NCBI GenBank assembly: GCA_029004695.1
Contig: JAQVZB010000006.1
Coordinates: forward strand, 1-26,134
Length of the DNA stretch: 26,134 nucleotides
DNA from: Bacilli bacterium
GTDB lineage: Bacteria; Bacillota_I; Bacilli_A; RF39; UBA660
Direction: 5' to 3'
The position numbers and the translations under genes were made by a program. The notes under the pieces are model-generated. The model saw only the letters and a program-made list of their open reading frames with translations. It did not search any database and had not been told where the DNA came from. Positions 1 to 7,611 of the stretch are shown here, piece after piece (position 1 is the first letter of the stretch; the number at the start of each line of letters is the position of its first letter).

Positions 1-102
1 ATTGCCCTTCCTCTTAATGCTATTACTGGAAAATATACAACTAATAATAAAAACACCACCTTATTTTATTTTAAAAAAGGTTCCGAACCAATCCAAGAAT
101 AA
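1..102 (+). CDS. 3' end of an unidentified rightward gene (partial)
   Basis: Frame 1 is open from the window edge to a TAA at 100-102, giving 33 residues that end in the sequence FYFKKGSEPIQE. The start lies outside the window. In DNA this AT-rich, an open frame that runs directly into a good hairpin terminator (101-130) is reasonable support for a real gene end. I do not recognise the family. The tail has no obvious membrane segment or catalytic motif. The gene converges on noc, so it is transcribed towards the origin, unlike every other gene in the window. Its position next to noc is where soj/spo0J (parA/parB) would be in B. subtilis, but those genes would be on the same strand as noc, so it is not one of them. 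Confidence 0.55.
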   Translation: MALPLNAITGKYTTNNKNTTLFYFKKGSEPIQE

Positions 103-130
103 AAGAAGTTAATTTTTATTAACTTCTTTT
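101..130. terminator. Bidirectional terminator between convergent genes
   Basis: A perfect 12-bp inverted repeat (arms 101-112 and 119-130, AAAAGAAGTTAA and TTAACTTCTTTT) surrounds a 6-nt loop. The A/T-rich arm ends provide a U-tract in both directions. It begins within the stop codon of the rightward partial gene and covers the noc stop codon at 109-111, so one hairpin probably ends both convergent transcripts. The stem has only two G-C pairs, so its strength is uncertain. Confidence 0.7.
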
Positions 131-1209
131 TCTATTTTAATAATTATTTGATATAAATCCTCAAAATCAAATTCTTCACTAGTTATTTTATAACCAGCTT
201 CTTGAACTTCTTCTTCTAAATCATGATAAGCTTCAATAACTGTTGGTAAATTATTTTTCTTTATTTTTTCAGCATTATTTCTTATTTCAGATACAATCGG
301 TGTAATCGGAATAAAATCATTAATTTCTAAATTTTCTTCCTCTAAATCCTCTTCTTCATCAAAAATATTATTCATTGATAAATTTACTTTTTCATTTTCT
401 AAAGAAGGATATGATTCTTGATCAAAAATATTAAAGATATTTGTTTTTGATTTAGGAATAATATCTTTAGCATTACTTTTAATTTCTTCAATATTAATAT
501 CATTATTAATAATTTTATCTTCTGATTCATCTAAAGAATCAATTGTTTCGACTTTATTTGCTTCTAAATCTGAAGAATTTAAATTTTCAACTATTTGAAT
601 TTCAGGATTAGTCATCTTTTTAATTTCTGCATCTAATTGTCTGACTGTTAATCGATCATTAATAACTTTATTTAACATATCTATTTGGGTTTTAGCTTCC
701 GTTAACTGAAGTAAACTTCTTGCATGTCTTTCGCTAATTTTTTCATTTAGTAAAGCTTCTTGAACTTCTTCAGTTAAATTTAACAATCTTAATTTATTCG
801 CTATAGTTGATTGATTAACACCCATTTTTTTAGCTAATTGTTCTTGATTGAGATAACCTTTTTCTAATATTTTTTTGTATGATTTAGCTTCTTCTATAGA
901 AGTTAAATTTTTTCTTTGAACGTTTTCGACTAACGCTACTTCAGCACTTTGATTATCATCTAAGTTTGATATAATTGCTGGTACCTCAGTAAGGCCCGCT
1001 ATTGTTGCAGCTTTATATCTTCTTTCTCCGGCTATAATTTCATACTTATCCCCTAGTTTTCTTAATACCAGAGGTTGAATTATACCATGTATTTTTATTG
1101 AAGAAGATAATTCACTTATTCCTTGCTCATCAAAGGTTAAACGTGGTTGAAATCTATTTGGTATGATTTGTTCTATGCTTATCATTTGAATCGTTGGATT
1201 ATTATTCAT
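109..1209 (-). CDS. noc: Nucleoid occlusion protein Noc (ParB-family CTPase, DNA-binding)
   Basis: This is a 366-aa ParB/Noc-family protein encoded next to rsmG, the classical noc position. Visible parts are the N-terminal CTP-binding domain with GERRYKA (61-67) and ENVQRKNL (95-102), then a helix-turn-helix region with NQSTIANKLRLL (132-143) and ISERHARSLL (158-167). The Gln, Lys and Arg in these segments match Noc (QST, ANK, ERHAR) and not Spo0J/ParB (RPH, ANH, GHG), so binding to TATTTCCCGGGAAATA is expected; three such sites occur in this window. Residues about 200-310 form an unusually long acidic linker with two NIFD-type motifs (NIFDQE, NIFDEE). The C-terminus (EEFDFEDLYQIIIKI) resembles the Noc dimerisation end. 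Bacillus Noc starts with an amphipathic membrane-binding helix; here it is absent, and an in-frame TAG at 1222-1224 blocks a longer start. A ribosome site (AGGGG) precedes the ATG. It is the last gene of the mnmE-mnmG-rsmG-noc run. Confidence 0.9.
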   Translation of the reverse strand: MNNNPTIQMISIEQIIPNRFQPRLTFDEQGISELSSSIKIHGIIQPLVLRKLGDKYEIIAGERRYKAATIAGLTEVPAIISNLDDNQSAEVALVENVQRKNLTSIEEAKSYKKILEKGYLNQEQLAKKMGVNQSTIANKLRLLNLTEEVQEALLNEKISERHARSLLQLTEAKTQIDMLNKVINDRLTVRQLDAEIKKMTNPEIQIVENLNSSDLEANKVETIDSLDESEDKIINNDINIEEIKSNAKDIIPKSKTNIFNIFDQESYPSLENEKVNLSMNNIFDEEEDLEEENLEINDFIPITPIVSEIRNNAEKIKKNNLPTVIEAYHDLEEEVQEAGYKITSEEFDFEDLYQIIIKIEKEVNKN

Positions 1210-1260
1210 ACAATCTAGCCCCTATTTCTATTCTAAATATATAATACTTTATTTTAAGTT

Positions 1261-1971
1261 TTATTTCAATGGTTTTTTTATAATAAGATTATAAGAACGA
1301 GGATACTGTGATGGAGTTAAATGATTTTTTTTAATAACTATAATATTTCGATTACTATTTTCAAATGGTAATCGAAAATTAATTATATTAGATAATCTTC
1401 CTCCTAATAAATTAATTGTTTTTTTAGAAGACTCTAACTCTTCTTTAATATTTCCTTTTAAAGGAATAATATAACCTCCTAATTTAGTAAATGGTAGTGA
1501 TAACTCTAATAATATTTTTAAATCAGCAACACCTCTTGATGTTACAATATCAAAATATTCTCTTTTTTCTCTTATATAATCTTCACTTCGAGCATTAATT
1601 ATATATAAATTATCTTTTATATCCAACTTTTTAGCTAACTGATTAAGAAATATTGTTTTTTTACGGTTAGAATCTAATAAAGTTATTTTTAAATGTGGAT
1701 AAAATATTTTAATCACCATTCCAGGAAATCCAGCCCCTGTTCCAATGTCAAGTAATGTTTTATATTTATTTAAATCCAAAGCTTTAGCAATTGTTAATGA
1801 ATCATAAAAATGTTTTAAATACACCAATTCTTCTTCAACAATCGAAGTTAAATTTGTATGAGAATTATATTCTATTAAAAATTTACAATAAATTTCCAAC
1901 TTTTCTAGTTCTTCATTTGTTACTTTAATATTTAACTTTGATAACTCTAAAATAAAATCCTTTTTATTCAT
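1261..1971 (-). CDS. rsmG: 16S rRNA (guanine-527-N7)-methyltransferase RsmG
   Basis: RsmG (GidB) uses S-adenosylmethionine to methylate N7 of G527 in 16S rRNA, in the 530 loop of the small subunit. The 236-aa product is about the usual family length and has the Rossmann SAM motif DIGTGAGFPG at 75-84, preceded by the typical N-terminal HTNLTSI segment (38-44) and followed by SRGVADL (145-151). Its ATG lies inside the 3' end of mnmG (8-nt overlap). No strong ribosome site precedes it, so translation is probably coupled to mnmG. The noc gene follows after 51 nt. Gene order and motifs agree, so the call is firm. Confidence 0.95.
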   Translation of the reverse strand: MNKKDFILELSKLNIKVTNEELEKLEIYCKFLIEYNSHTNLTSIVEEELVYLKHFYDSLTIAKALDLNKYKTLLDIGTGAGFPGMVIKIFYPHLKITLLDSNRKKTIFLNQLAKKLDIKDNLYIINARSEDYIREKREYFDIVTSRGVADLKILLELSLPFTKLGGYIIPLKGNIKEELESSKKTINLLGGRLSNIINFRLPFENSNRNIIVIKKNHLTPSQYPRSYNLIIKKPLK

Positions 1972-3841
1972 TTTTACTATATTCTTTCTTTAAATATATA
2001 ACTAACATTGAAATATCAGCAGGGTTAACACCACTTATTCTACTTGCTTGAGCTATTGTTAATGGTTTAATTTGATTTAATTTTTGTCTAGCTTCAGTAG
2101 CAATGTTTTTGACTTTATCATAATCTAAATCCTCAGGGATTTGTTTTTTTTCAAGTTTAAGTAATCTTTCAATATCTTTATTAGTTTTATTTATATATCC
2201 TTCATATTTTATTAAAAATTCTGTTGTTTCAATTATATCTTCTGAATATTTATTAGTAATTAATTTACTATTAAAACAGTCTTTGATTTTAAATTCAGGT
2301 CTTTTTATTAATTCAAATAAACTATAACCACTTGTTAATTGCTTTTCTTTAATTTTATTTAAAATATCTAAAGGAATATTTTTTTTAGATAATCTTTTGG
2401 TTTTTAATTCATTTATTAATTCATTTATATTTTTTTCTTTTTTAATTAATTTATTATATTGAGTTTTATTTATTAGCCCTACTTCATAACCATATTTTCT
2501 TAATCTTAAGTCAGCATTATCATGTCTTAAAATAAGGCGATATTCGGCTCTGGAAGTTAATAATCGATATGGTTCAATAGTACCTCTTGTTACTAAATCA
2601 TCTATTAGTACACCAATATAAGATTCATTTCTTTTTAAGATAAGGGGTACCTTATTTTGTAATTTTAATGAAGCGTTAATTCCCGCAATAAGCCCTTGTC
2701 CTGCTGCTTCTTCATAACCACTAGTACCATTAATTTGTCCGGCAGTAAATAAATTATTAATTATTTTAGTTTCTAAAGAAGGTTTTAAATGAAGGGGATT
2801 AATAGCATCATATTCAATTGCATAAGCATATTTCAATATTTTAGCTTTTTCTAAACCAGGTAAACTATGTACTAATTTATCTTGAACATCATAAGGCATA
2901 CTGGTTGAAAAACCTTGAATATATATTTCATTAGTAAATTTACTTTCTGGTTCTAAAAAAAGTTGATGCCTTTCTTTATCAGCAAATCTAACTATTTTAT
3001 CTTCAATAGATGGGCAATACCTAGCACCTATTCCTTTAACATTACCACTATACATAGCTGATTTTTTTAAATTATCTTTTATGATCTTATGAGTTTCTGG
3101 TGATGTATACGTTACATAACATAACTCTTGATTATTAACATCATATAAGGGTGGATTATCAAAACTAAAAGTAAGAGGATTTAAATCTCCATATTCAGGT
3201 TTTAATTTAGAATAATCAATAGAATTTTTTTCTATTCTTTGCGGTGTTCCAGTTTTTAATCTTAAAATTTCAAAACCTTGCTTTTTTAAATTATTACTTA
3301 ATTTTAGTGATCTTCTTTCACCATGAGGTCCTTCTTTTTTAATTTCCGATCCCACTAAAACATTACTTTTAAGATATGTTCCCGTTGTTAATATTAACGA
3401 TTTACAATTAATGGTTTTATGATTTTCTAAAATTACTCCTTTGATATTGTTATCGGTTACCATTATATCTTCAACCATAGCTTCAATAATAGATAAATTT
3501 TTTAATTTTTTTAATTCTTTTAACATTTCTTGAGGATAAATCTTTTTATCAGCTTGGGCCCTTAAAGATCTTACCGCTGGGCCTTTTGAATTATTTAGCA
3601 TTTTTATTTGAAAATGACTTCGATCAGCAATTTTACCCATAATTCCGCCTAAAGCATCTATTTCTCTAACTACTATTCCTTTTGCAGTTCCTCCTATTGA
3701 AGGATTACAAGGCATATCGGCAATATTTTTAATATTAGAAGTAATTAATGCAACATTAAAATTCAACTTTGCTGCAGCATAAGAAGCTTCACAACCTGCG
3801 TGACCTCCTCCTACAACAATTATATCGTATTTATTTTTCAT
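1964..3841 (-). CDS. mnmG: tRNA uridine-5-carboxymethylaminomethyl modification enzyme MnmG (GidA)
   Basis: MnmG is the FAD- and folate-dependent partner of MnmE; together they install the (carboxymethyl)aminomethyl group at C5 of wobble U34 in certain tRNAs. The 625-aa protein has the N-terminal dinucleotide-binding motif GGGHAGCEA (11-19), the conserved segment PCNPSIGGTAKG (44-55), a central LKTGTP motif, and the C-terminal helical domain that contacts MnmE and tRNA. Length is normal for the family. The ATG follows the mnmE stop by 6 nt, and the ribosome site (AGGAAAG) lies in the last codons of mnmE, so the two partners are translationally linked. The rsmG start overlaps its 3' end. Confidence 0.97.
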   Translation of the reverse strand: MKNKYDIIVVGGGHAGCEASYAAAKLNFNVALITSNIKNIADMPCNPSIGGTAKGIVVREIDALGGIMGKIADRSHFQIKMLNNSKGPAVRSLRAQADKKIYPQEMLKELKKLKNLSIIEAMVEDIMVTDNNIKGVILENHKTINCKSLILTTGTYLKSNVLVGSEIKKEGPHGERRSLKLSNNLKKQGFEILRLKTGTPQRIEKNSIDYSKLKPEYGDLNPLTFSFDNPPLYDVNNQELCYVTYTSPETHKIIKDNLKKSAMYSGNVKGIGARYCPSIEDKIVRFADKERHQLFLEPESKFTNEIYIQGFSTSMPYDVQDKLVHSLPGLEKAKILKYAYAIEYDAINPLHLKPSLETKIINNLFTAGQINGTSGYEEAAGQGLIAGINASLKLQNKVPLILKRNESYIGVLIDDLVTRGTIEPYRLLTSRAEYRLILRHDNADLRLRKYGYEVGLINKTQYNKLIKKEKNINELINELKTKRLSKKNIPLDILNKIKEKQLTSGYSLFELIKRPEFKIKDCFNSKLITNKYSEDIIETTEFLIKYEGYINKTNKDIERLLKLEKKQIPEDLDYDKVKNIATEARQKLNQIKPLTIAQASRISGVNPADISMLVIYLKKEYSKNE

Positions 3842-3847
3842 AAAAGC

Positions 3848-5203
3848 CTACTTTCCTAAACAAAAACGAGAAAACATTTCATCTATTAAATCATCTTTAT
3901 AAACAGCTCCGATTATTTCTCCTAATGTTTCATAGCATTCTTTAAGATCTATCGTTACCATATCAATAGAAACACCTTCATTTAAGTTGGATATTGCATT
4001 TTCTATGGCTGTTTTAGCTTTTTTAGTTAAAGATATTTGTCTAGCTGATGATAAATATGAATAATCTTTAGTATCTAAATAATTTATATTAAACATTTCT
4101 ATTATTTTGTTTTTTAATTCATTAAGTCCGTTTTTTGAAATTGTATTTCCCATTACAATATTATAATTATTAAATTCATCAAAATTATTTTTACTGCTAA
4201 TATCGTTTTTATTAACAAATATAATTATTTTTTTATGCTTTAATTCTTTAATTTTTTTAATATCTTCTGATAAATCTGTAATTGTATTATCAATAACATA
4301 TATTATTAAATCCGCTTTTTCGCTTGTATCAAGACTTTTTTGGACACCTATTTTTTCTACAAAATCGGTAGTATAACGCAAACCAGCAGTATCTATTATA
4401 TTTAATAATATCCCGTTTAAATTTATTTTACCTTCAATAATATCTCTAGTAGTACCAGGAATATCAGTTACAATTGCTTTATCTTCTTCTAATAATGTAT
4501 TTAAAATACTACTTTTACCTACATTTGGTTTACCTAAAATAACAATATCAATCCCATTTTTGATTAGTTTACCATTTTCTGATTCCAATATTAGCTCATT
4601 AATATAAAATAATATTTTATCTAGATTAGGCAATAAATTTTGATTTGTCATTATTTCAATATCTTCATATTCAGGATAATCAATATTTACTTCAATACTA
4701 GCCTGGATTTCAATTATATTTTTTCGGATATTGTTTATTTTTTCTGATAATTTACCTTCTATTTGATTTATTGCAAGTTTCCTTGCTTTTTCGGTTTCCG
4801 AATTGATAATATCACTAATTGCTTCTGCTTTTAATAAATCTATTCGACTGTTTAAAAAAGCTCTTTTAGTAAATTCTCCAGGTTCAGCTAGTTTACAGCC
4901 TTTATTTAATAATATTTCTAAAACTTTATTTGTTGTAGAAATACCACCATGACAATTTATTTCTACTATATCTTCAGTTGTATAAGTTTTTGGTGACTTC
5001 ATTATTGTGATTAAGACTTCATCTATTTTATTATTATTTTCTACTATGAATCCATAATGAATAGTGTGGCTTTTTACTTTTGTTAGATTTACACCAGAAA
5101 AAATGCTATTTACAATGTTTATAGCTTCTTTACCACTTATTCTAATTATAGAAATTGCTCCTGTTCCTACTGCAGTAGAAATAGCACAAATTGTAGTATC
5201 CAT
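3848..5203 (-). CDS. mnmE: tRNA modification GTPase MnmE
   Basis: MnmE is the potassium-activated GTPase that works with MnmG on U34 of tRNA. The 451-aa product has the N-terminal tetrahydrofolate-binding domain (about 1-120), a helical domain, and an inserted G domain with G1 GKPNVGKS (224-231), the switch segment IPGTTRD (248-254), G3 DTAG (271-274) and G4 NKND. It ends with CLGK, the conserved C-terminal motif whose Cys contributes to modification. It is first in the leftward mnmE-mnmG-rsmG-noc run, with its own extended -10 promoter just upstream (5222-5230) and a GAGGTGT ribosome site. All diagnostic residues are present. Confidence 0.97.
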   Translation of the reverse strand: MDTTICAISTAVGTGAISIIRISGKEAINIVNSIFSGVNLTKVKSHTIHYGFIVENNNKIDEVLITIMKSPKTYTTEDIVEINCHGGISTTNKVLEILLNKGCKLAEPGEFTKRAFLNSRIDLLKAEAISDIINSETEKARKLAINQIEGKLSEKINNIRKNIIEIQASIEVNIDYPEYEDIEIMTNQNLLPNLDKILFYINELILESENGKLIKNGIDIVILGKPNVGKSSILNTLLEEDKAIVTDIPGTTRDIIEGKINLNGILLNIIDTAGLRYTTDFVEKIGVQKSLDTSEKADLIIYVIDNTITDLSEDIKKIKELKHKKIIIFVNKNDISSKNNFDEFNNYNIVMGNTISKNGLNELKNKIIEMFNINYLDTKDYSYLSSARQISLTKKAKTAIENAISNLNEGVSIDMVTIDLKECYETLGEIIGAVYKDDLIDEMFSRFCLGK

Positions 5204-5221
5204 AGATTACACCTCGCACGT

Positions 5222-5230
5222 ATTATAACA
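5222..5230 (-). promoter_or_regulatory. Extended -10 promoter for mnmE-mnmG-rsmG-noc
   Basis: On the minus strand this reads TGTTATAAT, a perfect extended -10 element, 19-27 bases upstream of the mnmE ATG. No good -35 hexamer is seen at 16-18 bp. It lies directly downstream of the jag terminator, so the mnmE unit appears to be independently transcribed. This is prediction from sequence only. Confidence 0.55.
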
Positions 5231-5251
5231 CATTTACTTATTGCAGAAAAT

Positions 5252-5275
5252 AAAAAAAGGAATTAATCCTTTTTT
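5252..5275 (-). terminator. Intrinsic terminator of the rpmH-rnpA-yidC-jag unit
   Basis: A 9-bp stem (5253-5261 with 5267-5275) and 5-nt loop, read on the minus strand as AAAAAAGGA, TTAAT, TCCTTTTTTT, gives a hairpin with a run of U residues. The jag stop codon (5263-5265) sits in the loop region, so the terminator is embedded in the end of the gene. Confidence 0.75.
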
Positions 5276-5874
5276 GGTTTTACAATAATATGGCGGTTTG
5301 GTTCTTCGCCTTCGCTTTCAGTTTTTATTCCTTTATAATCAGTTAATATATTATGTACTATTCTTCTTTCATAAGAATTCATATTTTCCATAACTACTGG
5401 GGTTTTAGTATTTTTTACTTCCCTAGCAATATTTTTAGCTAATCTTTCAATATGTTGAATTTGATTGTTTTTATAATTCTCAACATCTAAATTAATATAT
5501 GGATATAACCCGATTTGATTATATATTGCTTGTTTAGAGATTAATGTTAAGGCAGATAAAGTTTGACCATTTTTACCAATTAAGATAGCATTATTATCAG
5601 AATACATTTTGATATTAATTTGTTTATTTCTAATATTTGTTTCAAAAGATACCGTTATACCTAGATCTTTAAAAATATTTGCTAATAAATCTTTAATATA
5701 ACTAGTTAAATCAGAAATTTTAACTATCGTAAATTTTAAACTTTCACTTTTAAATATACCGCCTTTTTTGACTTCTTTTTTAGATAATATTTCTTCTTCT
5801 GATACTTTTAAATCTTCTAAAACTTTTGATAATATTTCTTTTTCGATTTTTCCTTCATATAAATATAATTCCAT
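5263..5874 (-). CDS. khpB: RNA-binding protein Jag/KhpB (Jag-N, KH, R3H)
   Basis: This is a 203-aa single-stranded-RNA-binding protein of the Jag/KhpB/SpoIIIJ-associated family, linked in Bacillota to cell elongation and small-RNA binding. Domains in order are a Jag-N module (1-50), a KH domain with GKNG (100-103) and an R3H domain with NSYERRIVHNIL (about 165-176). The ATG at 5874 is preferred because GGAG lies 11 nt upstream; an upstream in-frame GTG at 5886 overlaps that ribosome site and would add only 4 residues. The start is 1 nt after the yidC stop, indicating translational coupling. The 3' end contains the operon terminator. The position directly after yidC is the standard one for this family. 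Confidence 0.92.
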   Translation of the reverse strand: MELYLYEGKIEKEILSKVLEDLKVSEEEILSKKEVKKGGIFKSESLKFTIVKISDLTSYIKDLLANIFKDLGITVSFETNIRNKQINIKMYSDNNAILIGKNGQTLSALTLISKQAIYNQIGLYPYINLDVENYKNNQIQHIERLAKNIAREVKNTKTPVVMENMNSYERRIVHNILTDYKGIKTESEGEEPNRHIIVKPKKD

Positions 5875-5875
5875 A

Positions 5876-6820
5876 CTATTTAACACTCCGTTTCTTTATA
5901 TAAAAATTTTGGACTACAGCAAAGGCGTTTGTTATAACCCAATAAAGAGCTATTGCTGTAGGTAAACTAAAGGAAGCTATTGAAATAAAAATTAACATAA
6001 AATTGGTCATAAATTTCATTTGCTGTTCTTGTGCTGGACTTCCCATCGAATTCATATTAAATTTAAATGATAAATAAGTAGTTAATATTATTAAAGCTAT
6101 TAATATTAAATATAAGTAATTTCCTTCTTTTATTCCTACTAAAGGTGTTGTTCCTAATTGTAATGTCCATAATGTTTCTTCAAATATCACCGGCACTCTA
6201 TTTATAGCTTCTAAAAATGCTAAAAATATTGGGATTTGAATAAAAGCAATCAAACAACTTCCAAGTGGACTAACTTTATGTTTTTTATAAATTAACATCA
6301 TTTCCTGACTTTTTTTCATCATTGAATCTGAATCAGTCTTATCTTTGTATTTTTTTTCTAAACTATTTAATTCTGGTTGAGCATCCTTCATATTTTGAGA
6401 TTGTTTTGCGGTCTTAACTGTTAATGGAGTTAAAATTAATCTAATTAATAAACCAACAATCATTATTGCAAAACCATAATTTTGTACTATTTCCCCTACT
6501 TTGATTATGTACCAAGCTAATGGTATAACAAAAAATTGCGCCCACAAACCGCTATACGAATCTGAGTTATAAATTTTTAAATCTTCACAATCAGGAAGAG
6601 CGGCTATTTTATATTCTAGATTTTTATCATATTTATTATATAAATCAATTAAATTTTTATTTTCTGGTTTACATAATATATTACCAGGAATACTCTGTCC
6701 AGTAATTTCGTTGATTACTCTTTTGTTATTATCATCTTTTACATATGTAGTACAGCCAGTTAATATAAACACCATTAAAAATAATAATATTAATAATCTA
6801 TTTCTATATGTTTTTCTCAT
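5876..6820 (-). CDS. yidC: Membrane protein insertase YidC/Oxa1/SpoIIIJ (lipoprotein)
   Basis: YidC inserts membrane proteins alone or with SecYEG. The 314-aa precursor has a lipoprotein signal, with a hydrophobic stretch 9-22 and the lipobox LTGC giving lipidated Cys23. The extracytoplasmic segment 24-90 contains two Cys (50 and 78) that could form a disulfide. The core follows, with a membrane segment about 113-135 carrying Arg127 (RLILTPLT), the groove arginine of Gram-positive YidC, a cytoplasmic helical hairpin (140-180), and further membrane helices ending near 308. The C-terminus is short and basic (IKKRSVK), without a long ribosome-binding tail. The ATG overlaps the rnpA stop as ATGA, and jag starts 1 nt after its TAG. 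Confidence 0.95.
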   Translation of the reverse strand: MRKTYRNRLLILLFLMVFILTGCTTYVKDDNNKRVINEITGQSIPGNILCKPENKNLIDLYNKYDKNLEYKIAALPDCEDLKIYNSDSYSGLWAQFFVIPLAWYIIKVGEIVQNYGFAIMIVGLLIRLILTPLTVKTAKQSQNMKDAQPELNSLEKKYKDKTDSDSMMKKSQEMMLIYKKHKVSPLGSCLIAFIQIPIFLAFLEAINRVPVIFEETLWTLQLGTTPLVGIKEGNYLYLILIALIILTTYLSFKFNMNSMGSPAQEQQMKFMTNFMLIFISIASFSLPTAIALYWVITNAFAVVQNFYIKKRSVK

Positions 6821-7146
6821 TTATCCACCTTATTTATTAAAGAAAGTAAATTTTCTTTTTTTTGTTGATAATTTAAATTTAAACAATCTTTCCTAATCAT
6901 TATAATATAATCTTGATCTTTTTTAAACTTTATTTTTATTTCTTTAATTATTTCTCTCGTTTGTCTTTTTAATTTATTTCTAATTACAGCGTTACCTATT
7001 TTGGTTCCTACTGCTATTCCAAATCTACTATTATCTTCTTTTTTATGATTATAATAAACGACATAATACTTATTTTTTTGAAAATCACCTTGCTTTATTA
7101 TGTTATCAAATTCAATTGATTTTTTTATTCTTTCATCAATTTTCAT
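6817..7146 (-). CDS. rnpA: Ribonuclease P protein component
   Basis: RnpA is the protein subunit of RNase P, which assists the catalytic RNA in removing 5' leaders from tRNA precursors. From the ATG at 7146 the protein is 109 aa, a typical length, beginning MKIDERIKKSIEF and carrying the signature RNKLKRQTREI (about 56-66). An upstream in-frame ATG at 7164 is rejected because it overlaps the ribosome site GGGAG, which is well placed for 7146. The gene ends in TGA overlapping the yidC ATG (ATGA). The catalytic RNA is not in this window. Confidence 0.95.
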   Translation of the reverse strand: MKIDERIKKSIEFDNIIKQGDFQKNKYYVVYYNHKKEDNSRFGIAVGTKIGNAVIRNKLKRQTREIIKEIKIKFKKDQDYIIMIRKDCLNLNYQQKKENLLSLINKVDK

Positions 7147-7174
7147 ATAATAGTCATCTCCCATTTAGAATAAA

Positions 7175-7190
7175 AACCACTTGTGTGGTT
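7175..7190 (-). terminator. Weak hairpin between rpmH and rnpA
   Basis: A perfect 6-bp stem (AACCAC and GTGGTT) with a 4-nt loop lies directly after the rpmH stop on the minus strand and is followed by five T residues (GTGGTTTTTA). It looks like a partial terminator or mRNA-stabilising hairpin that would allow rpmH to be expressed at a higher level than rnpA. The short stem argues for partial readthrough, which rnpA-yidC-jag would need. Confidence 0.5.
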
Positions 7191-7311
7191 ATCTAGACAA
7201 AATTTTACGTCCTTTTTTTCTACGATTTTTTAAAATATTGGTTAATTTACGCGCAAAAAAGCCATGTTTTTTCTTTTTTTTACGAGAATTTGGTTGAAAT
7301 GTTCTTTTCAT
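7189..7311 (-). CDS. rpmH: 50S ribosomal protein L34
   Basis: The 40-residue product starts MKRTFQPNSRKKKKKHGFF and ends RRKKGRKILSR, which is the L34 signature (MKRTFQP, HGF, RRKGRKxL). It is about four residues shorter than the usual 44; the missing part is the segment between HGFxxR and the RRKKGRK end (normally STKNGRRVL). A strong ribosome site (GGAGGT) precedes the ATG, and a consensus promoter lies at 7344-7372. It is the first gene of the leftward rpmH-rnpA-yidC-jag unit and diverges from dnaA, the usual arrangement at bacterial origins. Confidence 0.95.
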   Translation of the reverse strand: MKRTFQPNSRKKKKKHGFFARKLTNILKNRRKKGRKILSR

Positions 7312-7343
7312 TTTTGCACCTCCACATCCATTAAACTTTTTTA

Positions 7344-7372
7344 ATTATATTATATTGCAGCAATTAAGTCAA
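7344..7372 (-). promoter_or_regulatory. rpmH promoter
   Basis: On the minus strand a -35 TTGACT (7367-7372) is separated by exactly 17 bp from a -10 TATAAT (7344-7349). This is the best sigma-A type promoter in the window. The predicted start, near 7336-7338, would give a leader of about 25 nt that includes the GGAGGT ribosome site of rpmH. Confidence 0.75.
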
Positions 7373-7399
7373 TCAAAGGTTTTATTGGTAAAATATAAA

Positions 7400-7611
7400 C
7401 AAAAATGTTAATAATGTTTTTTAATGTTAATATTAATTTGTTGATATTGTTGATAAGTTATTTTTTTTACGTTAATATAAGGTTGTTTTTGTTTATAAGT
7501 GTGTTGATATCCTGTTGATATCAAGTCTATATTTTATTAATACTATCTTTTTGAACAAAACTGTTTTAAAATTAATTTAGTAAGAAAAATAATCGCAAGT
7601 GGGGTGGTTAT
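7400..7611 (+). other. oriC: Putative oriC / dnaA regulatory region with DnaA-box-like cluster
   Basis: The rpmH-dnaA intergenic region contains six same-orientation copies of TGTTRATAW, at 7406-7414, 7425-7433, 7439-7447, 7448-7456, 7502-7510 and 7513-7521. The classical DnaA box TGTGGATAA is not present; the copy TGTTGATAA at 7448 differs from it by one base. Two copies are directly abutting (9-bp spacing) and two are 11 bp apart. The position between rpmH and dnaA, the strand switch of gene direction, and the family knowledge that DnaA boxes lie here together support an origin and dnaA autoregulation. A possible dnaA -35 (TTGAAC, 7551-7556) has only weak -10 candidates. Boundaries are approximate. 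Confidence 0.65.

Noticed and set aside
5263..5886. GTG start at 5886 for jag
   Set aside because: It overlaps the GGAG ribosome site; the ATG at 5874 is properly spaced and follows the yidC stop by 1 nt.
6817..6820. Possible Mycoplasma-type code (TGA as Trp)
   Set aside because: TGA ends rnpA, recF and the BofA-like gene at natural family ends, and Trp is written TGG in conserved positions.
7147..7164. Upstream ATG at 7164 for rnpA
   Set aside because: It overlaps the GGGAG ribosome site of the ATG at 7146, and the family starts near the later Met.
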